The position numbers were made by a program, and so were the translations under genes. Positions 30,044-44,346 of a DNA stretch of 64,000 nucleotides are shown in pieces. The notes under the pieces are model-generated. The model ran no database searches and was not told the DNA's origin. It was given only the letters and a program-made list of their open reading frames with translations. The stretch is from Argyresthia goedartella (Eukaryota > Arthropoda > Insecta > Lepidoptera > Argyresthiidae): NCBI GenBank assembly GCA_949825045.1, contig OX463820.1, positions 9,312,501 to 9,376,500 on the forward strand, read 5' to 3'. Position 1 is the stretch's first letter. Every line of letters begins with the position of its first letter.

Positions 30044-32354
30044 AAATATCCTGGAAAGACATTTGGGAGCTGGTTCTGGGATAGCCTTGCACAGTCTTAA
30101 CGCATTCTGTTCGCGAAACAACATAACATAGTACATTTTTTCTCCATTCTCCTTCCACCCAGCAAGTCGGGGCCCGGACGCGATTTGTGACTTAATCACT
30201 TTATTGGCAGCAGGGGAACCGGCGCTTATCGCGAGGATGTCGACTCGGTTGATATACGAGCAAACAACCTTGCACTTTTGTTCGCCACCCGATCATGGCA
30301 GTCGTAAACTAGTGGCACCAGGGGAAACCCCTTGAGTGGGCAGCAATTTCACAAAAATATATACTGACCTTGTTTGCGTTATCGCTGTCGCAGTCTCGTG
30401 CATCTGAAAGTAAATAATATTAATTTTAGACTAACAAATACAAACAGCGCTTCCGGTATCTGTAATTAAGCATGATGTCTCGTCTCCACGCGTGTACTAC
30501 TCGTAATTAATACTATCTAGTCTATTACTGAAACTAACATACTTTTGAGATTATTTTTGCAAGGCCTTTTCTTAATTAGGGGATTCGGGGCCCAGTTAAG
30601 AGGCAGTGGAACTGTGCCTCTGTATCCTATCACAAGTACGGAGAGAAAACAAAACATACCTTCACATTTGAGTATGTATAAATATTATAATATAGCATAT
30701 TTATGTAATATATATTAGCCCTGCTTATAACCGGTTTCGACGGACCTAAATAAGTTTGCCTTCCGGATTTACCATCCACACACCGCCCAATATCGGATCC
30801 CTTCAGCCAGGGCTTAGCCATTACGAAGGCTCTTAACGCCGGCCAGTTTTAATTAAAAACTTCTTGCATTACCATGTGTCTGGCGCATTTTAATCCTTTG
30901 GATTTTTACCATTTCTAAACGTAAGTGGGTCAGAATGCGCCGATTTAACTTAACAAATAGGTTGTTCTTGTAATAAAGAGAAGGTGAGGGCTCTTGCCCG
31001 CAATTGGGAAAGTATGCGCGTACAAACATACTGTGCTCGTTATGCATGCTTCGCTGGGTTTAATCACGGGCAGCCCCGCCCCGGGCGGAGTCGAATGTTT
31101 TCACTATGTATTTTTTAAGTCCCCGCGTACTAAGTTCGTGCTCGAGCTCCCGTGCTCTTGTTACCTTCCCCGACCAATCGCTACTTGATTTCGAGTACGC
31201 TAATTGGAATTTTTACGGCATGCGGTTCTGATATTTTCGCGAGCCTTCGTTCCTCGATCGGGGAGTTGATTTTCATGGCTTTTTATTGACTTTCTTGTTT
31301 TTTTGACGAAATTCTCCCAACACCTAGAAGAACTACAAAATTAACTAAAATTGTGTTGTCGAAGTAGAAACTAAGCTCGTGGTTGTGGTGAAGATAGTGT
31401 CAATACGGCAGTAAAATAGAACTCGCTTGCTATTCACGACAGACTTCTCCGTCTGGGTAATACAACAAGTAATACTAGGCATTGGAACAGAATAACTACG
31501 GCATTGGCAAGATACTATGATCGTCAATCGTTCTTGAAACTCGACTGCACGACATTGACATCTGTTAGCCGTGCTCACAACCGAGGCCCGTATTCTGGCT
31601 AATGTCTCTGTGATGCGTCCAATATTGACACAGACACAATTGTGAGCAGCTGACAGGGATCAGCCGTCTAATGTGTACAGACCTTACTCCTCGTGATCTA
31701 CAGCGGTCAGTAAGCACATAAAAGATGCGAATGAATGTAAAGAGTGAAACTACGAGTAGCATACTCACTCAATTACCGTAGCTAAATGACTGTCTCGCAG
31801 ACTGACTGAATATATTATATTTGAAATGTTATTTATTGCATTGGATTGAATAGTTTTGGAGCCACCCCACCCCGTATGCGAACAGGCGGGATGCTAAGTT
31901 TTTTACAGCATGATGATGCTAAATACATCAGGGTAATCAAAATCTAGGCCACTAAAAACAAATTAATCATACGGCCCCGCGAGCGAAATTTGTTTGCGTT
32001 GCTTCAAACTTTCTTCGGTTTTTATTTAGATTCTATCAATTACACCCGGACGAGCTTTAAAAGCCCAGCTTTTATTATGGCGTCGTGAATTAGCAAAAAG
32101 AGAATGCTTTTTGGCTGTGATAACGTCAAAAATAATTAATTATTATCGATTCGAGAGGCTGAGGGGAGTGAGTTGACGGGACGCAGACCTCTCCTTGCGT
32201 AGCCGAGTCGTGGTTAGGTAATTACTCAATATAATAATACAGCGATGACGATGCTTTGATGGAATATTTAAAAGAACACAGCAATAATTTTCAACGAATG
32301 AAGGCCATTCATTTTTGCATCGAAGGATATATTACTTAATACAGAATTAAGTAA
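30044..32354. other. Unassigned sequence
   Basis: No gene or repeat is recognised in 2.3 kb. Minus-strand open frames at 31345-31768 are short and without motif. Confidence 0.45.
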
Positions 32355-32490
32355 TATCTAGCCTTACTTCACCACATTGGCTCAGTGTTAGTTGCTGGAG
32401 CATCACGTCAGCGGCCAACTCGACTTTTTCAAGCAATCATTAGGGCAAATAGCCGAAGCTGACAGCTTAACCGTTGCACCGTTTAAAGTG
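32355..32490 (-). mobile_element. Diverged fragment of SINE family 3
   Basis: AGCCTTACTTCACCACATTG, GGCTCAGTGTTAGTTG, GCCGAAGCTGACAGCTTAAC follow in the order of the SINE copies at 55548 and 57877, but with many changes. It is much older than those in the 55-60 kb cluster. Confidence 0.4.
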
Positions 32491-34985
32491 TAAAATCATA
32501 CAATCCAAAAACTACAGTAGAGACTATCGCTGCCCCAATGAGAGAGAGGAGAGGCTCTATCCGTTTGCCAATTTAAAATCAGAGGGTGCTTGTAGCTCCT
32601 TATCAAGCAGAGGGCACGTGTGTTGGGGTTCAGCAAATTTCTTCATTCATTAAGGGGAGGCCGCCGTGATCGGCCTGCCAATGCCACGCTAGTGCAAACA
32701 TCGCAAATGAGCGAAACTTTAATTTAGGCCGCGCTACCTGGACCGCTCGGCCCATTCATAATGAATTCAACCCCCTTTAGTTTCAAGACTAGAGGTGTGA
32801 CTGACATTTCACGTAGAGCCTCGCCTCTGTGAGCTGGCTAAAACGTCAACCCCGTCTGGGGCTTTTAAATGAAAGTCAATACATCACCGAGTCAAAAAGT
32901 AACCGGAATTCGAAAGAAAAGTCACAGTCATTGGCCTCTTTTTAAATTAACGCCCTTAACTCCGAGATTTCCTCTCGAAAGGGAATGCAATACGGAATTG
33001 CCGCTTTTCGTTTGAGCGGCCTCTCCAGTAATTAGTAACGCTCGAGTTTTATTTGTTAACGTTCATTATTTCTTGACTTTGAGCGTCTAGAGCGATAGAG
33101 ACGGTAAACATCTTGCGTACGTAAGAAAGGGAGGTGCGTATTCAGTCGCAAGGCTGCACCTGCCACCGCAAAATTTGCAATTTAAATTCGCAACGAATAT
33201 TCTGGGACAACGAAGGACCTCCTTAACACGACATCTGTTTAAATCAAAGTCTATAAAGTCTCGGCCGGTTGGAGTCGTGACGTCATTGATTTTTTTTTCG
33301 TGATTAGGGTTTCCACACATTTACAGAACCGTACGTTTATCTGACAAAACGAAGGGGTGTGACCGCGTTACATTTTCCGGCATCGCGTCATAATTTCTCA
33401 AATTGATTGATACGTTCAGGGCTCGATGTATCATTTGTTACATGTATCGGACGCGGCGGGCTAATAGGCTATGTTCGGCGTAATAAAGAAATGCGGGCGG
33501 AGCCGGGGAATCATTAATAACTATCGCCCCACCACTTCATTAACAATCAATCACACGTGGAGAACCACGGGTCGAACAGACCTGTATACTCGGGTATAAC
33601 TAAGAATAATAATAATATTACAGCATTTTTGTGGTTGACAAGCTAATTCTAGCTCAAAAATCACATAATGTCTTAGTTTGTTTGCTAGATTTAAGATTAT
33701 TTCTTCATTCTTGGATATCCTGAACAAATCCTAGCATTGCATCTGGTAATCCTTAGAAATCGCCAAAAATCAAATCAAAAAGGCATAATTTAACGAACTT
33801 TATTTTTTACTACAAAACCACATGCGGAGAAAGGTTGACCGCATCCGTAGCACAGATTATCCACTTGCGAAGATGCGCATGAACCATGTCACCATGTATG
33901 TCACTTATTTAGTTGAAACAAGAAATGCTCGTCTGAATGGTAAACGTTACTTGACTTCGTAGCAACGTCATCAGTCATCACCCTGGTGCTACGAGCCGTT
34001 ACGGAGCGTAGCGGCTACGTCCTAGCTATGTAGTTAAGAATCTAAGTAATAATGGTTAGTGATGTAGATTGTTCATTAGTTTGCAAATAAATGTTCTATA
34101 TTAAATTAAAAGCTTGGATATCCTTAAAAATGGATATCCTAAAAACGATGCAAAATAATTATACATATAACAAACACCCTGTTTATCGTGGTTAACTACC
34201 GCTTTCTCAAAAAGAATGACTTGTCGGAAGGAGTTAATAAGCTCATTAATTTGTTCACATACACCCCCCTTCCCCCTGCCCCCCGCCGCGAACTTGCCTG
34301 TATACGACGTTCTTTGTAATTAATGGCAACACCTTATTTATTAAATTATTTCAAGGCGGACGCTCCCATACATGCATGTGGCCCGCAAGACCAGTTGCCA
34401 GAGACCGTAACACCCTCCCGTCGCTTAAAGCGATAAAGACTGAAAAGGGAATATCGAACAGGAAGCAGGGATCTTGAAAAGCTGGTCGGACTGTTAGTGT
34501 TAGTTAACACAATAAACAAATTGCGCGTAAAGAAAATCCGGCACGAAACATAATTTATCATGTACGTGTGTGATGTTAAGTCATGATTTGTTACGTTTTG
34601 TTGAGATTGATTCGGGTCTAGAAAAGTTTCACCCCTAATACTCTGAACACATTTCAGAATGACGGTAATTAGCTCCATTGTATTAAATCGTCTCTCCTAG
34701 TCTACTTTAATTTAACTATCAAAATATAATAAAGCAATAACAATATTCACAAAGGTGATTTGGAGGGGCTCCGTAAGTTTGGCAAACTAGTTGCTTTGAT
34801 CAATTATATTTTATTACATGCATTGATTAAAGGGTGAGTGAAAGATTTATTAGCGGTTGATCCCCATAACAGAAGCTAAAACAGCATTTACTCAGAATAG
34901 TGAGGCTTGGGCCCTTCGTTTAGTCGTCCTATGTAAGTAATATTATTAGTAACAGGAGTGTGTAGAAAATAATGTCTATAATATA
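32491..34985. other. Unassigned sequence
   Basis: Unique-looking DNA including CpG-containing parts at 32630-33000 and 33340-33560. A GTAGC/GCTAC-rich patch lies at 33955-34030. The 110-codon minus-strand open frame at 34346-34678 has no recognisable domain. No gene is called. Confidence 0.45.
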
Positions 34986-35366
34986 TTTTATCTACACACG
35001 TATCATAAACCCTCTCTATTGCGTACAAAAACCGCACGTTACGATCAGCATAATGTTAAACTACTTGGTAAAAACTCATTTCTTATCTGAAAACTTATAA
35101 TTATGACATTCAAATTTAGAACGCTGACTCCCGCCTGCGTGCCGCCCCTACTTTATTTGCGAAGTTAGTTCTACTGAACAAGCTAAACAAGTGCAAAGGA
35201 ATTACAATGCCACCATGCCGGGAGAAGATGCGGTTCCTGAACACATTAAAGAGAGCTTATGATATGTGTGTAGATAAACTAGTGTATGTAACTGTACATA
35301 ATTAGGCATTTAAACTCTCGAGTATTAATGCCCTCCATTATGTAGCAGTCAAATAAACTACTATTA
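34986..35366 (+). mobile_element. Element E, copy 2
   Basis: Starts TTTTATCTACACACGTATCA, has the inverse TGTGTGTAGATAAA ending at 35278, then the CTCGAG palindromic part with its loop deleted (35311-35333), and ends ATAAACTACTATTAA. The inner AATTACACATTATG hairpin of copy 1 is missing here. Confidence 0.7.
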
Positions 35367-35388
35367 AATTCTATGATAAGGCACATTT

Positions 35389-36640
35389 ATTAGGGTTCCT
35401 ACCTTAAGGTTAAAAACGACACAGTTTGAAGTTATTTCTTTGCTGTCAAAAGAAGTCCCAAGTTAAATATTACAATTTCGGGACCTTTTTCTAGATTTTG
35501 TAAAAACAGAAACATGATTGGAGGACTTTCGCTCGATAGAAATAATTATTGAAATGAGGGTCTAAATTTACACTTTTTTTGATTTTCTGACAAATTGGAA
35601 TAGGAAAACAGAATTCAAAAATATATATTTAGATGGGTTTTGACAATACTTTAATGGCCAATTATAGAAATTTTCATGGCTATTTCAGTTAATTTTGTAT
35701 CAATTTAAAACCGACTTTGTGTCATGAGAAAAAGAGAAACCACTCGTGTTTCTGTCAAATGTGTTTATTAAGTTGAAATTCGACCGAATTCTGAACCGAT
35801 TAAGTTGAAATTTGGTACAGTTATGTATTTAGGTGAAACAAACACGCACGTGTTACGTAAGTTTGCCAAAATTCCACCCTAATTCAAATATACTTGTATT
35901 TTGGATTAGAGGGGGAATTTCGGGGGGCATACCATAATCAAAATAAAAAGTTTTTCAAACTGTATCTGTCACATGACAAATGAAAGGGCTTGTTGCGAAA
36001 ATTTCAAATATAATATTTTAATAACTTTGAAATACCTAGTTAAAAATATTTAAGAAAATAAATACCTTTCGTACGCCCACTTACTTTCGAAATTTCTGAT
36101 CCTTAAATTTTGACAAAAACACGTTGTGGGTCTTTACTTAAATTATTACAGAAAAATAATGAGAAACGTATGGTTTAAATAGGGGAGGAGGGCACAATTG
36201 CGGAGCCAATCAGATATATAAAAAGTTTTTCAAACTGTATTTTTTGCGAGTATCTAATTTTTTTCATAATACTGAAATGATATTTATAGATATATGAGTA
36301 AAAATATTATTTTGGAAAATAGGCAAAAAATACCATTTACTAAACATTACGAAAAAAATTTTTTGAAAAAAATCGTAGTTACAGGTCTTTACTTAAACAA
36401 TACAGGAAAAATATATAAAAAAATGGTTGCAATAGGGGGCATAATTTATTTCAATACCACATAAAAACTTATAAATGCACCTGTGGTTACATACATGGAG
36501 TACGAAAGTAGTAGTAATAGTAGTAGTCCACCAATAACGTTTTAAATAAAATTTTGCTCTCTTAACACACGGTACAATTAAAGATACCTAATCCCTACGC
36601 AATAAACTTGAATTCCATTGTGCGGTGGTACGGAATATAC
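35389..36640 (+). repeat. Decayed relatives of the GGGTTCCGTA element
   Basis: Starts TTAGGGTTCCTACCTTAAGG. Further in it has AAGTTGAAATTTGGTACAG, then CAATACCACATAAAAACTTA, TACATACATGGAGTACGAAAG and GTGCGGTGGTACGGAA, all of which have counterparts in 14547-14950. It is longer and far more diverged, probably one or two old members of the superfamily. Confidence 0.45.
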
Positions 36641-36661
36641 CTATATCATTTACGAGGCGAT

Positions 36662-36766
36662 TTAACCTCTCAAAAACCGAGGCTAGTTGGGACGGGTCGC
36701 GATTTTGAACCTTATGCCATGGTAATAAAATTTAAAACCTACAACGGAAAAGTGGCGTTGTCTAAC
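36662..36766 (-). mobile_element. Fragment related to the piggyBac-like MITE
   Basis: TTAACCTCTCAAAAACCGAG, GTTGGGACGGGTCGCGA, TTATGCCATGGTAATAAAAT, AAAACCTACAACGGAAAAGT run in reverse complement to 6065-6165. The TTAA-CCTCT end is kept; the far end is not recognisable. Confidence 0.65.
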
Positions 36767-39700
36767 GCCCAATTCACGAGCTTAAAGCTCAATCTCGCGC
36801 GATCTGCACTAGCCCTGAGCGATGTGTGCTCCCAACAGAAAACCATTTCAATTAATACGAAAATCACCAGTGTGTGCAGAACTGAGTATTTCAGAAATAG
36901 TAGTGCTGCTCATAACTTACACAGGGAAGAACAGAATAACTTGCGAAGGCAAATAGTCTGAGAAACATTCACAAAAGCTAATTACCTCGTGTACATACGA
37001 AGACAATGTAAAGTGTTATAACTGAGCACCTCCGTGATATACGAGGCCGCAGTAAATTCTTATGCGCCTGACCCGCGAGACGTGCCGCCGTAAACCCGCG
37101 CCAAAATACCGAATAATCATAATAAAGTATGATTTCTTGGTCGGGGACGCGGCCTTAACTCGGGTAATCACTCCTCAGGCGTACCCCATATAATTCCTTA
37201 GTGTATAATGAAAGTTGATTAACATTATACTCGGTACTCGCGCGGGGTTGTGTGTGTGTGTCCGCCACAGATCCAGAGAGTCCTAATTAAGAGGGAGGGA
37301 GGGTCGCTGGCGGGGGGAGGGTATTGATCATGGCCAAGGAATCGGCGCAGGGACCCGCAAAAAGGGGAAGCCCTCATCTGAAAATCAACGCCGTCCTAAG
37401 CCAAGCCGAGTGACCGCTCTCAGCACATGTGTTTTGATTTAAATGCGTTTCGGGAGGGTCAGTTTAATTCGCGCTCACGGAAACGGAACGCTCCGGGCGC
37501 GATTTGCAAATCCGATGTGAATAATTACACGGCTTATGAGCGCTTACCTACTGCCTTATGGTGATTTGCATATTTTCTTGCAGCTTCCCGTAGACTGTCC
37601 TCCGAGATCCACTAACCTGAATAAATTGTACGTGTGGGTATAGGCTCTAAACTAAAATGTAATAGTATGCATACCGTGATTTAGGCAAGTTATGTACGCG
37701 AACAGAATATTATGTATTACCCTAAAAATATGCTACGTAACCCGGAACATTTTGAAAAATGACTGCACAGTCTCCGCCTAACCCGTTTATATGAAGAGGG
37801 TTAATTTCTTAGCCGCGAAATCGTATTAACCTGTCGAAAATGATGGCTATTGATCGATGAGTGCCCTCCCTCAATAAAAGTCTGCCCTGTCAGGAACCGA
37901 AGAAAAATTACTAAACTTTGTGTGCCTCAAACATAATTTCGTGCCTGTGTTTAGACAAACGCGGCGCTGTTTTAGCTTGTAAAACGTTCCGACAAATACA
38001 TTTATTAGATAAAGTGACAATTCAATAAAACAATGCTCGTATCTGTCGCGTAAAAAGCTGCTTATAAAAAACGCCGGAAAACACTTATCGCGCTCGAGTG
38101 CAAATCGTCGACTGTCACTTCAAATCCTCTGCTCCGGATGAACGGGGAAAGCAACAAAAATAACAATCAACGAAGGCATCCGCGGAAATGAGATCTGAAG
38201 GAATGATCACGCGCGCCACCGGGGACCAGTCGCCACTCAAAAAGAACTTAATCTCTTCAATTCGCTAAGGAGTTAAGCCTTAAAAAAATCCAACAAAGGG
38301 CCCCTCCCGACTCCTCCGTCGCGGTGCTTTTGACACGTCGGAGGATTTTTTTGCACTCGAATCCTCTCTTGACGCGGGATGTCACTAAGTTTGTATCGGC
38401 TTTGTCGCGAGAGGTTAAGCGGCGGTTTATTAGGCTCAGCTTCCGTTTTGCAAACAGAGGGGTTGCAGGAAACGGATGCAAATTCTTTTTTTTTTCGACC
38501 TGTCGATCATTTTAACTGATACGATTCGCGTGTGTGAACGGGCGGGGATGTGTAGCGTAGCAACCGTGGCTCGCCCTTAATTAAGACTACGTGACAAAAG
38601 ACGAGACATACACACAGACATAGCAAAGTCGGGGAATGAGTGGACGCGGAAAAAGGTCCGGATTACATGACCCCTTTGCGCTTTTGATTTTAAACGCCGC
38701 GTGAAGTGCATGGTATATGTGTACGAGTATATACCTATGTATAAAGGAATAACAGTTGCAACATGCTACTTATACCTACTAGAATATCTTAAAAACTATA
38801 TGAAAAATGTATACGCGCCTATTCCGCAGAAGAGAACTATCAAGACAAAATCCTCCATTTACTTTTTTATGGATTTTGTCACATACTACAAATCTATGAA
38901 TGACTTTTGCCGTGGGCGTGGTTTTTTTTTCAGAATAAGGTTTAAGATTACCAGAATACCTACAACTTTTAAAAATGTTTTTTTATCATTAACGCCATTG
39001 TTATTTCAGATCTTGGTCGCTCTACCTCCTATACACTCTCTGACCGTAGGCCTTTAGCATGGCGTCTAATTTGAAAAGAGACTTGACGAATCTGGCTTCG
39101 CATCGCCCCTCGGTTTAACTGGGCTCGTCTACACGTGACGCCGGATATGAACTCGGATACAATGAAGCTGGTGAATTCGGGCGACTCCAAAGGCGGTAAC
39201 CATGGCAACGTAATGCCTATTGACGGCCAACTATTCCAGAATGCTGCTATGGGGAAATTAATTTCCTTGAAGGGTTGCGCATTGGGGCTAAGTGGGCTGT
39301 GAAATTTCGTTTGTAATTTTGTCTCGACCGAGAGAGTCTATTGATGGGCACTTTGGGCAGGGCCCTTGTGAACTAACTTATTCTTATAATAAATAAATAC
39401 ACAATAACTTTATTTGCGCATCATCGATTACTCAGGTCTTCAATATGTAATTTCAGTTTCAAATGACCATAAATAGGTGTCCGCGCGCGTATCATAACTT
39501 AGAGTGGTAGACAGGGAAGTAGCGGGGGTCCAACACGCACCTTTATATAAACCGCTTGGCACTAGGCCCGGCCTTCTTTGCAATAGATTCAAGCTAACGA
39601 ACGCATCTCGACTCTGTAATTTTCAGTTATTAATTACAAGTGTGTTTTGTTTATTTTTGGTTTTATTGTAGAGCCTCATAGACAATAGGTATGCAAATGA

Positions 39701-41020
39701 TATATTTACACAACTCAATGGAGTAAATTTTCTGTATTTTTTTATTATTATATAGTGCCCAATTCATTTTTTAATCTAAATTTAAATAAATATATAAAAT
39801 TTTACATATGTTTCGTCAATCGGAATTAAAATACAAATAATAATAAAATACCAACTAATTAATAAAAATCAAATAATCAAATGAATCACACATCACATAA
39901 AGCAACAATTAACCAAATAATAGCTTAGGGGTTATCAAAAAATCTAGATAGTCAAGTCGAAAGCAGAAAGTTTGACTTCGGAAATTTGTTTGGACTAACC
40001 TCTAAGGTAAGCCATAAGAGAGGCACAGAGAAGGTCCCGTTTTTAGTTTTTGCTTACATCTCGAAAACGACACATCAAAGGTAATTTTATTGTACGACCA
40101 AATGAAAGCTAATAAAATTCTCCACAACTTTGATCCTATACTTTTTTACGTATTTCCAATCGTAGTCTAGGATTATGACGAGATCCGAACTTTAGAACGG
40201 TAGATGACGAATTAGTACAAGAACGAGTATATTTTTGAAGAGCAATTTATCTCTGTAACTTACTTTCGGGCACTTTTTCCCTCAGATTAACTGTATTAAA
40301 GTTCAAAAGAAATGTATGATAAAAAATTGAGGTATAACACATTTTTTTTCGGATCTCACATTTTAGACAACGATTGGGAATAGGTAAAAAGTTTGTTAAA
40401 TCTTTCATACTTTATAGTTTTATATTTTTAAAATTACAGGATATTTATTTCATGTCACTTTATTTGTATTAATCTTTACTAAGAAAAGTAGGTTACGATA
40501 TGAAAATCCAAAGCAAAGTTACGATAAGCTGTGGGCGTTGGGTAAAGAAAGAAACGTTTTCTAATCTTATATCCTTCACCCAGTATTCATTTTCTAGTTT
40601 CGAAACAAGTTCAAAGAAACTTTTTAAAGTCACAATTTGTCAGTACTTTTCTGGCGAGTTCTCTTGCTGGAGAATTGACCATTGGTTTTTCCTCTTCATA
40701 CCTGATGAAGAAGAAAACATCATGGCCATTTCAATACATCAGTGCAAGTACAAGCATTAACCTGAGCAATATGACACTATGACAAAGTTGACGCAGAGCT
40801 TTTGCGGGTGTGCGGGAGGTGGACGGGACGTCAGCCTCTCCGCGACTTCCTCTTTCCCCTGATCCTAATCGCAAACTGACGCGACCTATATGTAAGCCTG
40901 TCATTTTTCATTTAATTATGTTTTGAAAACAGCATATATCTGGATAAACACAGACCATACATAGAAGTAGACGCCGTGAGCACCCTAATATGTATGCGAA
41001 CCACCATTTTTTTTCATATA
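36767..41020. other. Long unassigned stretch
   Basis: 4.2 kb without recognisable repeats or genes. The parts at 37060-37610 and 38080-38700 are CpG-containing and unique-looking; a GT microsatellite lies near 37249. The plus-strand open frames at 38701-39057 and 40500-40760 show no domain, signal peptide or start context that would support a gene. Confidence 0.5.
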
Positions 41021-41283
41021 AATAATACCTAATACCTAATACCTTGGACACTATTTACACACATTGATCTAGCCCCAAACTAGGATTTCCTTGTATCTTG
41101 GGTACTAGACAACGATAAACATACTTACATACATAAAAATATACTTAGATAGATAAACAACCACGACTAGGGTACAAACATCCGTTCTCATCAAACGAAT
41201 ATTTGCCCCCAACGGGACTCGAACCCGGGACCCTTGGTTTCGTAGGCAGGGTCACTGCCGACTCGGCCATTCAGGTAGTCGAT
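41021..41283 (-). mobile_element. tRNA-derived SINE, family 1, copy 3
   Basis: Reverse complement of the copy at 29772: tail of repeated TAATACC words, ACACATTGATCTAGCCCCAA, GTACTAGACAACGATAAAC, and the complete head ending GACTCGGCCATTCAGGTAGTC. Both polymerase III boxes are present. Confidence 0.85.
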
Positions 41284-42097
41284 AAAAAATGTCTTATAGT
41301 CAGAACAGTCATAGAGCGACTGAGCGGTCCGGAAGGTGCAGAACACCAGCGAATAATATGCGAAGTCGGTACATTTCTGCCAGGTAGAGGCCGTAAATGC
41401 TCCTTATTTGCACAAGATATAAGATTAGAAAAGGAATTGAAGGTTTTATCACAGAAGTTGGAGAAAAATGAGATGAAGATTCTTTAAGTTTCGGTTCGTT
41501 TGTCAGGAATTGCGTAGGTATTATACCTCGCGCCACGAATTAAGAGCGCTGGGCGACGTTGGCTGGAACTACTGCGCATATGTACAGGTATTGAAAAGTG
41601 ACTATTGCGCATTCAAGGCCACCGCTCATAACGTGTGGCTCGACGTATACTGAGGATGTAAGCTAACAAATGGGGCAGATTTCATTCTGAATTTGAATAA
41701 TTCACGTCATTTTTTAACAGTTAGTTTTCCACCTAGTAATATTTTCTATTAAAACATGTTCAAAAAGTTATTCGGCTTACGAAGTTTGTGTTAAATATGT
41801 GTTTGAACGAGGCGTCCCTGCTTTTGACCGTTGAAAGCGGGGCTCGGGCAGTTCAGCCGTTTGCGCTGAATCTGCTGCACCTCAGTAATTAGGAGGCAAA
41901 CAAGGATTGTGCGCGCACAACTTCTATGTTCAGGTGCTGGGCAAACACTGCAAGAACTTTAACTGCCCTTTCTCATTGTGGATGCTGAAGTTGAGTTTAT
42001 AATCTTAAATAATTATGCCACTATTATGAAACTAACTTGTAAATGTTCCTCTTTAGGTAATCTATCTAAAATCTCTTTGTGTTCTTTCATGGTTCAT
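41284..42097. other. Unassigned sequence
   Basis: No gene seen. The open frame running out of the SINE to 41487 has no motif. Confidence 0.45.
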
Positions 42098-42500
42098 AAT
42101 TAATAATTTCTTTATTGCACACAAATCATATAAAAAAAAACAAGAGTTACATAACAATAGTGAACAAAGGCGAACTTAACTCTAATAAGAGATCTCTTCC
42201 AGCAAACCAGGATTAGATGGGAAAAGTTATTTGCTGAGCAGGGGTTCCTATGTATACAACAATATAACGAAATAAACGAGTACTTACATAAATAAATTAT
42301 GTACATTCTATAATATTAAACAAAATACTTATAATATACTACTACTATATTATATTCTAATAAATACTTATATGTATACTACCTATAATTCTAAAGAGAG
42401 AGGTAATGCTTCTTCACACGACTTTTAAATATATTCAGAATAGGACTCCCTGATGGTGCAGGGGAGTGCCTTCCACAACCGAATGGCCCGGGGTTTAAGC
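42098..42500 (-). repeat. GCAATAAAG-terminated family, second well preserved copy
   Basis: Same landmarks and order as 23745-24150, from ATAATTTCTTTATTGCACAC to ACTCCCTGATGGTGCAGGGG, and extending further into CCGAATGGCCCGGGG. Differences are mostly small changes in the AT-rich middle. Confidence 0.7.
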
Positions 42501-44340
42501 CCGTGCTCTTTCTTCACAAATTCTGACTTGTTTGTAAAAGTGTATTTTAAGTTAGTACAAATTCAATTGCAGTGAGTTAGCCCTTGTTTATAACCTTTCA
42601 CCTCGCCTTGCCAAGACCATTCTAAGTACCTCCGCACACCTAAATTGAAATTCCCACCTTTCGTAATCCCTTAATTGCTAACCAGAGGTTGATTTGTTTA
42701 GGTGCACCGCACACCCGACTCCATAAATCGAGCTTGTCAACAGCAGAGCGGGATAAGGCCGCGGACACACGAAGCGGTCGGCGGGCGGCGGTAAATTAAC
42801 CGCGCGGTTCGTGACGTGCGTATGGAAGCGATAATCCGATAGGCACACGCGGACGTGACAAGTGTGCAGTAACTTTGAGTAGTGAGGACATAATATGGAT
42901 GTAATTTGAATAATTGAAGAGATGGGCATTGAGTTAGGTAACTATACTTTGTCCACTCTATTAATGGTTTTTGACAGATAAAAATGCCTACACTTTTGAC
43001 ATCTGCAACGAAAAATATGGTACTGATACTGACAATGCTCTACGCAATAACAAAATGTCAAAAGTTCAATAAAGGATTGGACAGACTATAAACACAAATT
43101 TCGTAAAATAAAAACGAATGAACGAATTACACATCACATTTACGTCACTGAACATAAACACACACTACCGGTTTGATAGGATTAAGTTTTATCTGCCTCA
43201 TATTTATTGAGATATTAGAGTAAAAGTGTGTGAGGATTACCACAAAATAATAGTAGACAGAAATGAATACAAAAGAAACACAAACCTCTCGGACCACACT
43301 ACACTTTAGCCACCTACACCAGAGCGAGCGTCTTACCCCACACTCGCAGTAATTATATTACGGGCACATACCCCTATTTTCGCCGCGTCACGAAGGTCTA
43401 ATCCGCGCCCGGATCACGTGACCTCACGACAGCCAAGCCGCGCTCAGTACATAATTCGGACCAAATCCCAGTTGAGGCAACTTCCTCCGCAAAAATGGCT
43501 GGTGGTGGCACACGCGCTGGCTGCCCCGGCGATTAACGGAATTAGAGGCAGCTAAATAAAGTATGAGGCGGGAATGAGTGAGATGTGAGCATCGACAGTG
43601 ATTGGTTATAGGAAGACCACGTCCTAGGGTTGTATGTACAGCATTCTGTGCAGTGTCTCTGTTGAGTCATAATCGTGAAAATTTCTTAGAAATACTTGTT
43701 GGCTACTCGTACATAGGAAACTCATTAGTAACGAAATGGTTAAGAATGACCTAGGATAGAAGGAGATTTAATGCTGTATCAATCACCACCTTAGTCTCTC
43801 AAGGAATCTCAAAAAAAATATATGAGAAAATCGCAAAAGCCAGTAGAACTTTATTAACAAACGTACAAGGTGCACGTCAGACTGTAAATGACATAATAAC
43901 CTAAATGCAACGAAACAACTAGCATTAGTGTTGAGCAACACAACCTTCATTAGACCCGAGTTTAATTCCCGCCTGTTCGTACCTCGAGTATCGATCGCAA
44001 CGCACTCACAGCGACAGAAAACTTTCTAGACAGCTTTTATATGCACCGACTCTTTACACGGTGTATAGCGCGGCGGGTGGTTCAAACAATTCATGTGCGT
44101 TTATCATTGTTTCTTGCACATATGTAAAGTAAATACATTTACCACTAAAAGCTTAGCGATAAACAGCAAGTCTTTATTGACTTTTATGAGTCTACATAGT
44201 GAGTACACAGAATGGAAAACATTTACGGCCTTACTAATAAAAAAAGCGCAAATCCGCAAAGTGTATCGTCAATTAAAATAATCTAACTATCTAATAAATT
44301 AAAACTAGACACGCCTAAAAACTGAATACAATAAAAAAAC
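42501..44340. other. Unassigned sequence
   Basis: No gene or dispersed repeat recognised. CpG-containing unique stretches lie at 42740-42880 and 43310-43560. Confidence 0.45.
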
Positions 44341-44346
44341 ACAATA

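Noticed and set aside
34346..34678. 110-codon minus-strand frame
   Set aside because: Long for chance in AT-rich DNA but without any recognisable motif or signal; not called as a gene.
38701..39057. 118-codon plus-strand frame in AT-rich DNA
   Set aside because: Its first codon is not a clear ATG in good context and the translation is a low-complexity mix of Tyr, Phe and Lys.
40500..40760. 86-codon plus-strand frame with several aromatic and Cys residues
   Set aside because: No signal peptide or family resemblance; no evidence beyond being open.
41203..41487. Open frame of 94 codons starting in a SINE
   Set aside because: The first third is the same B-box translation; the rest has no motif and no start of its own.
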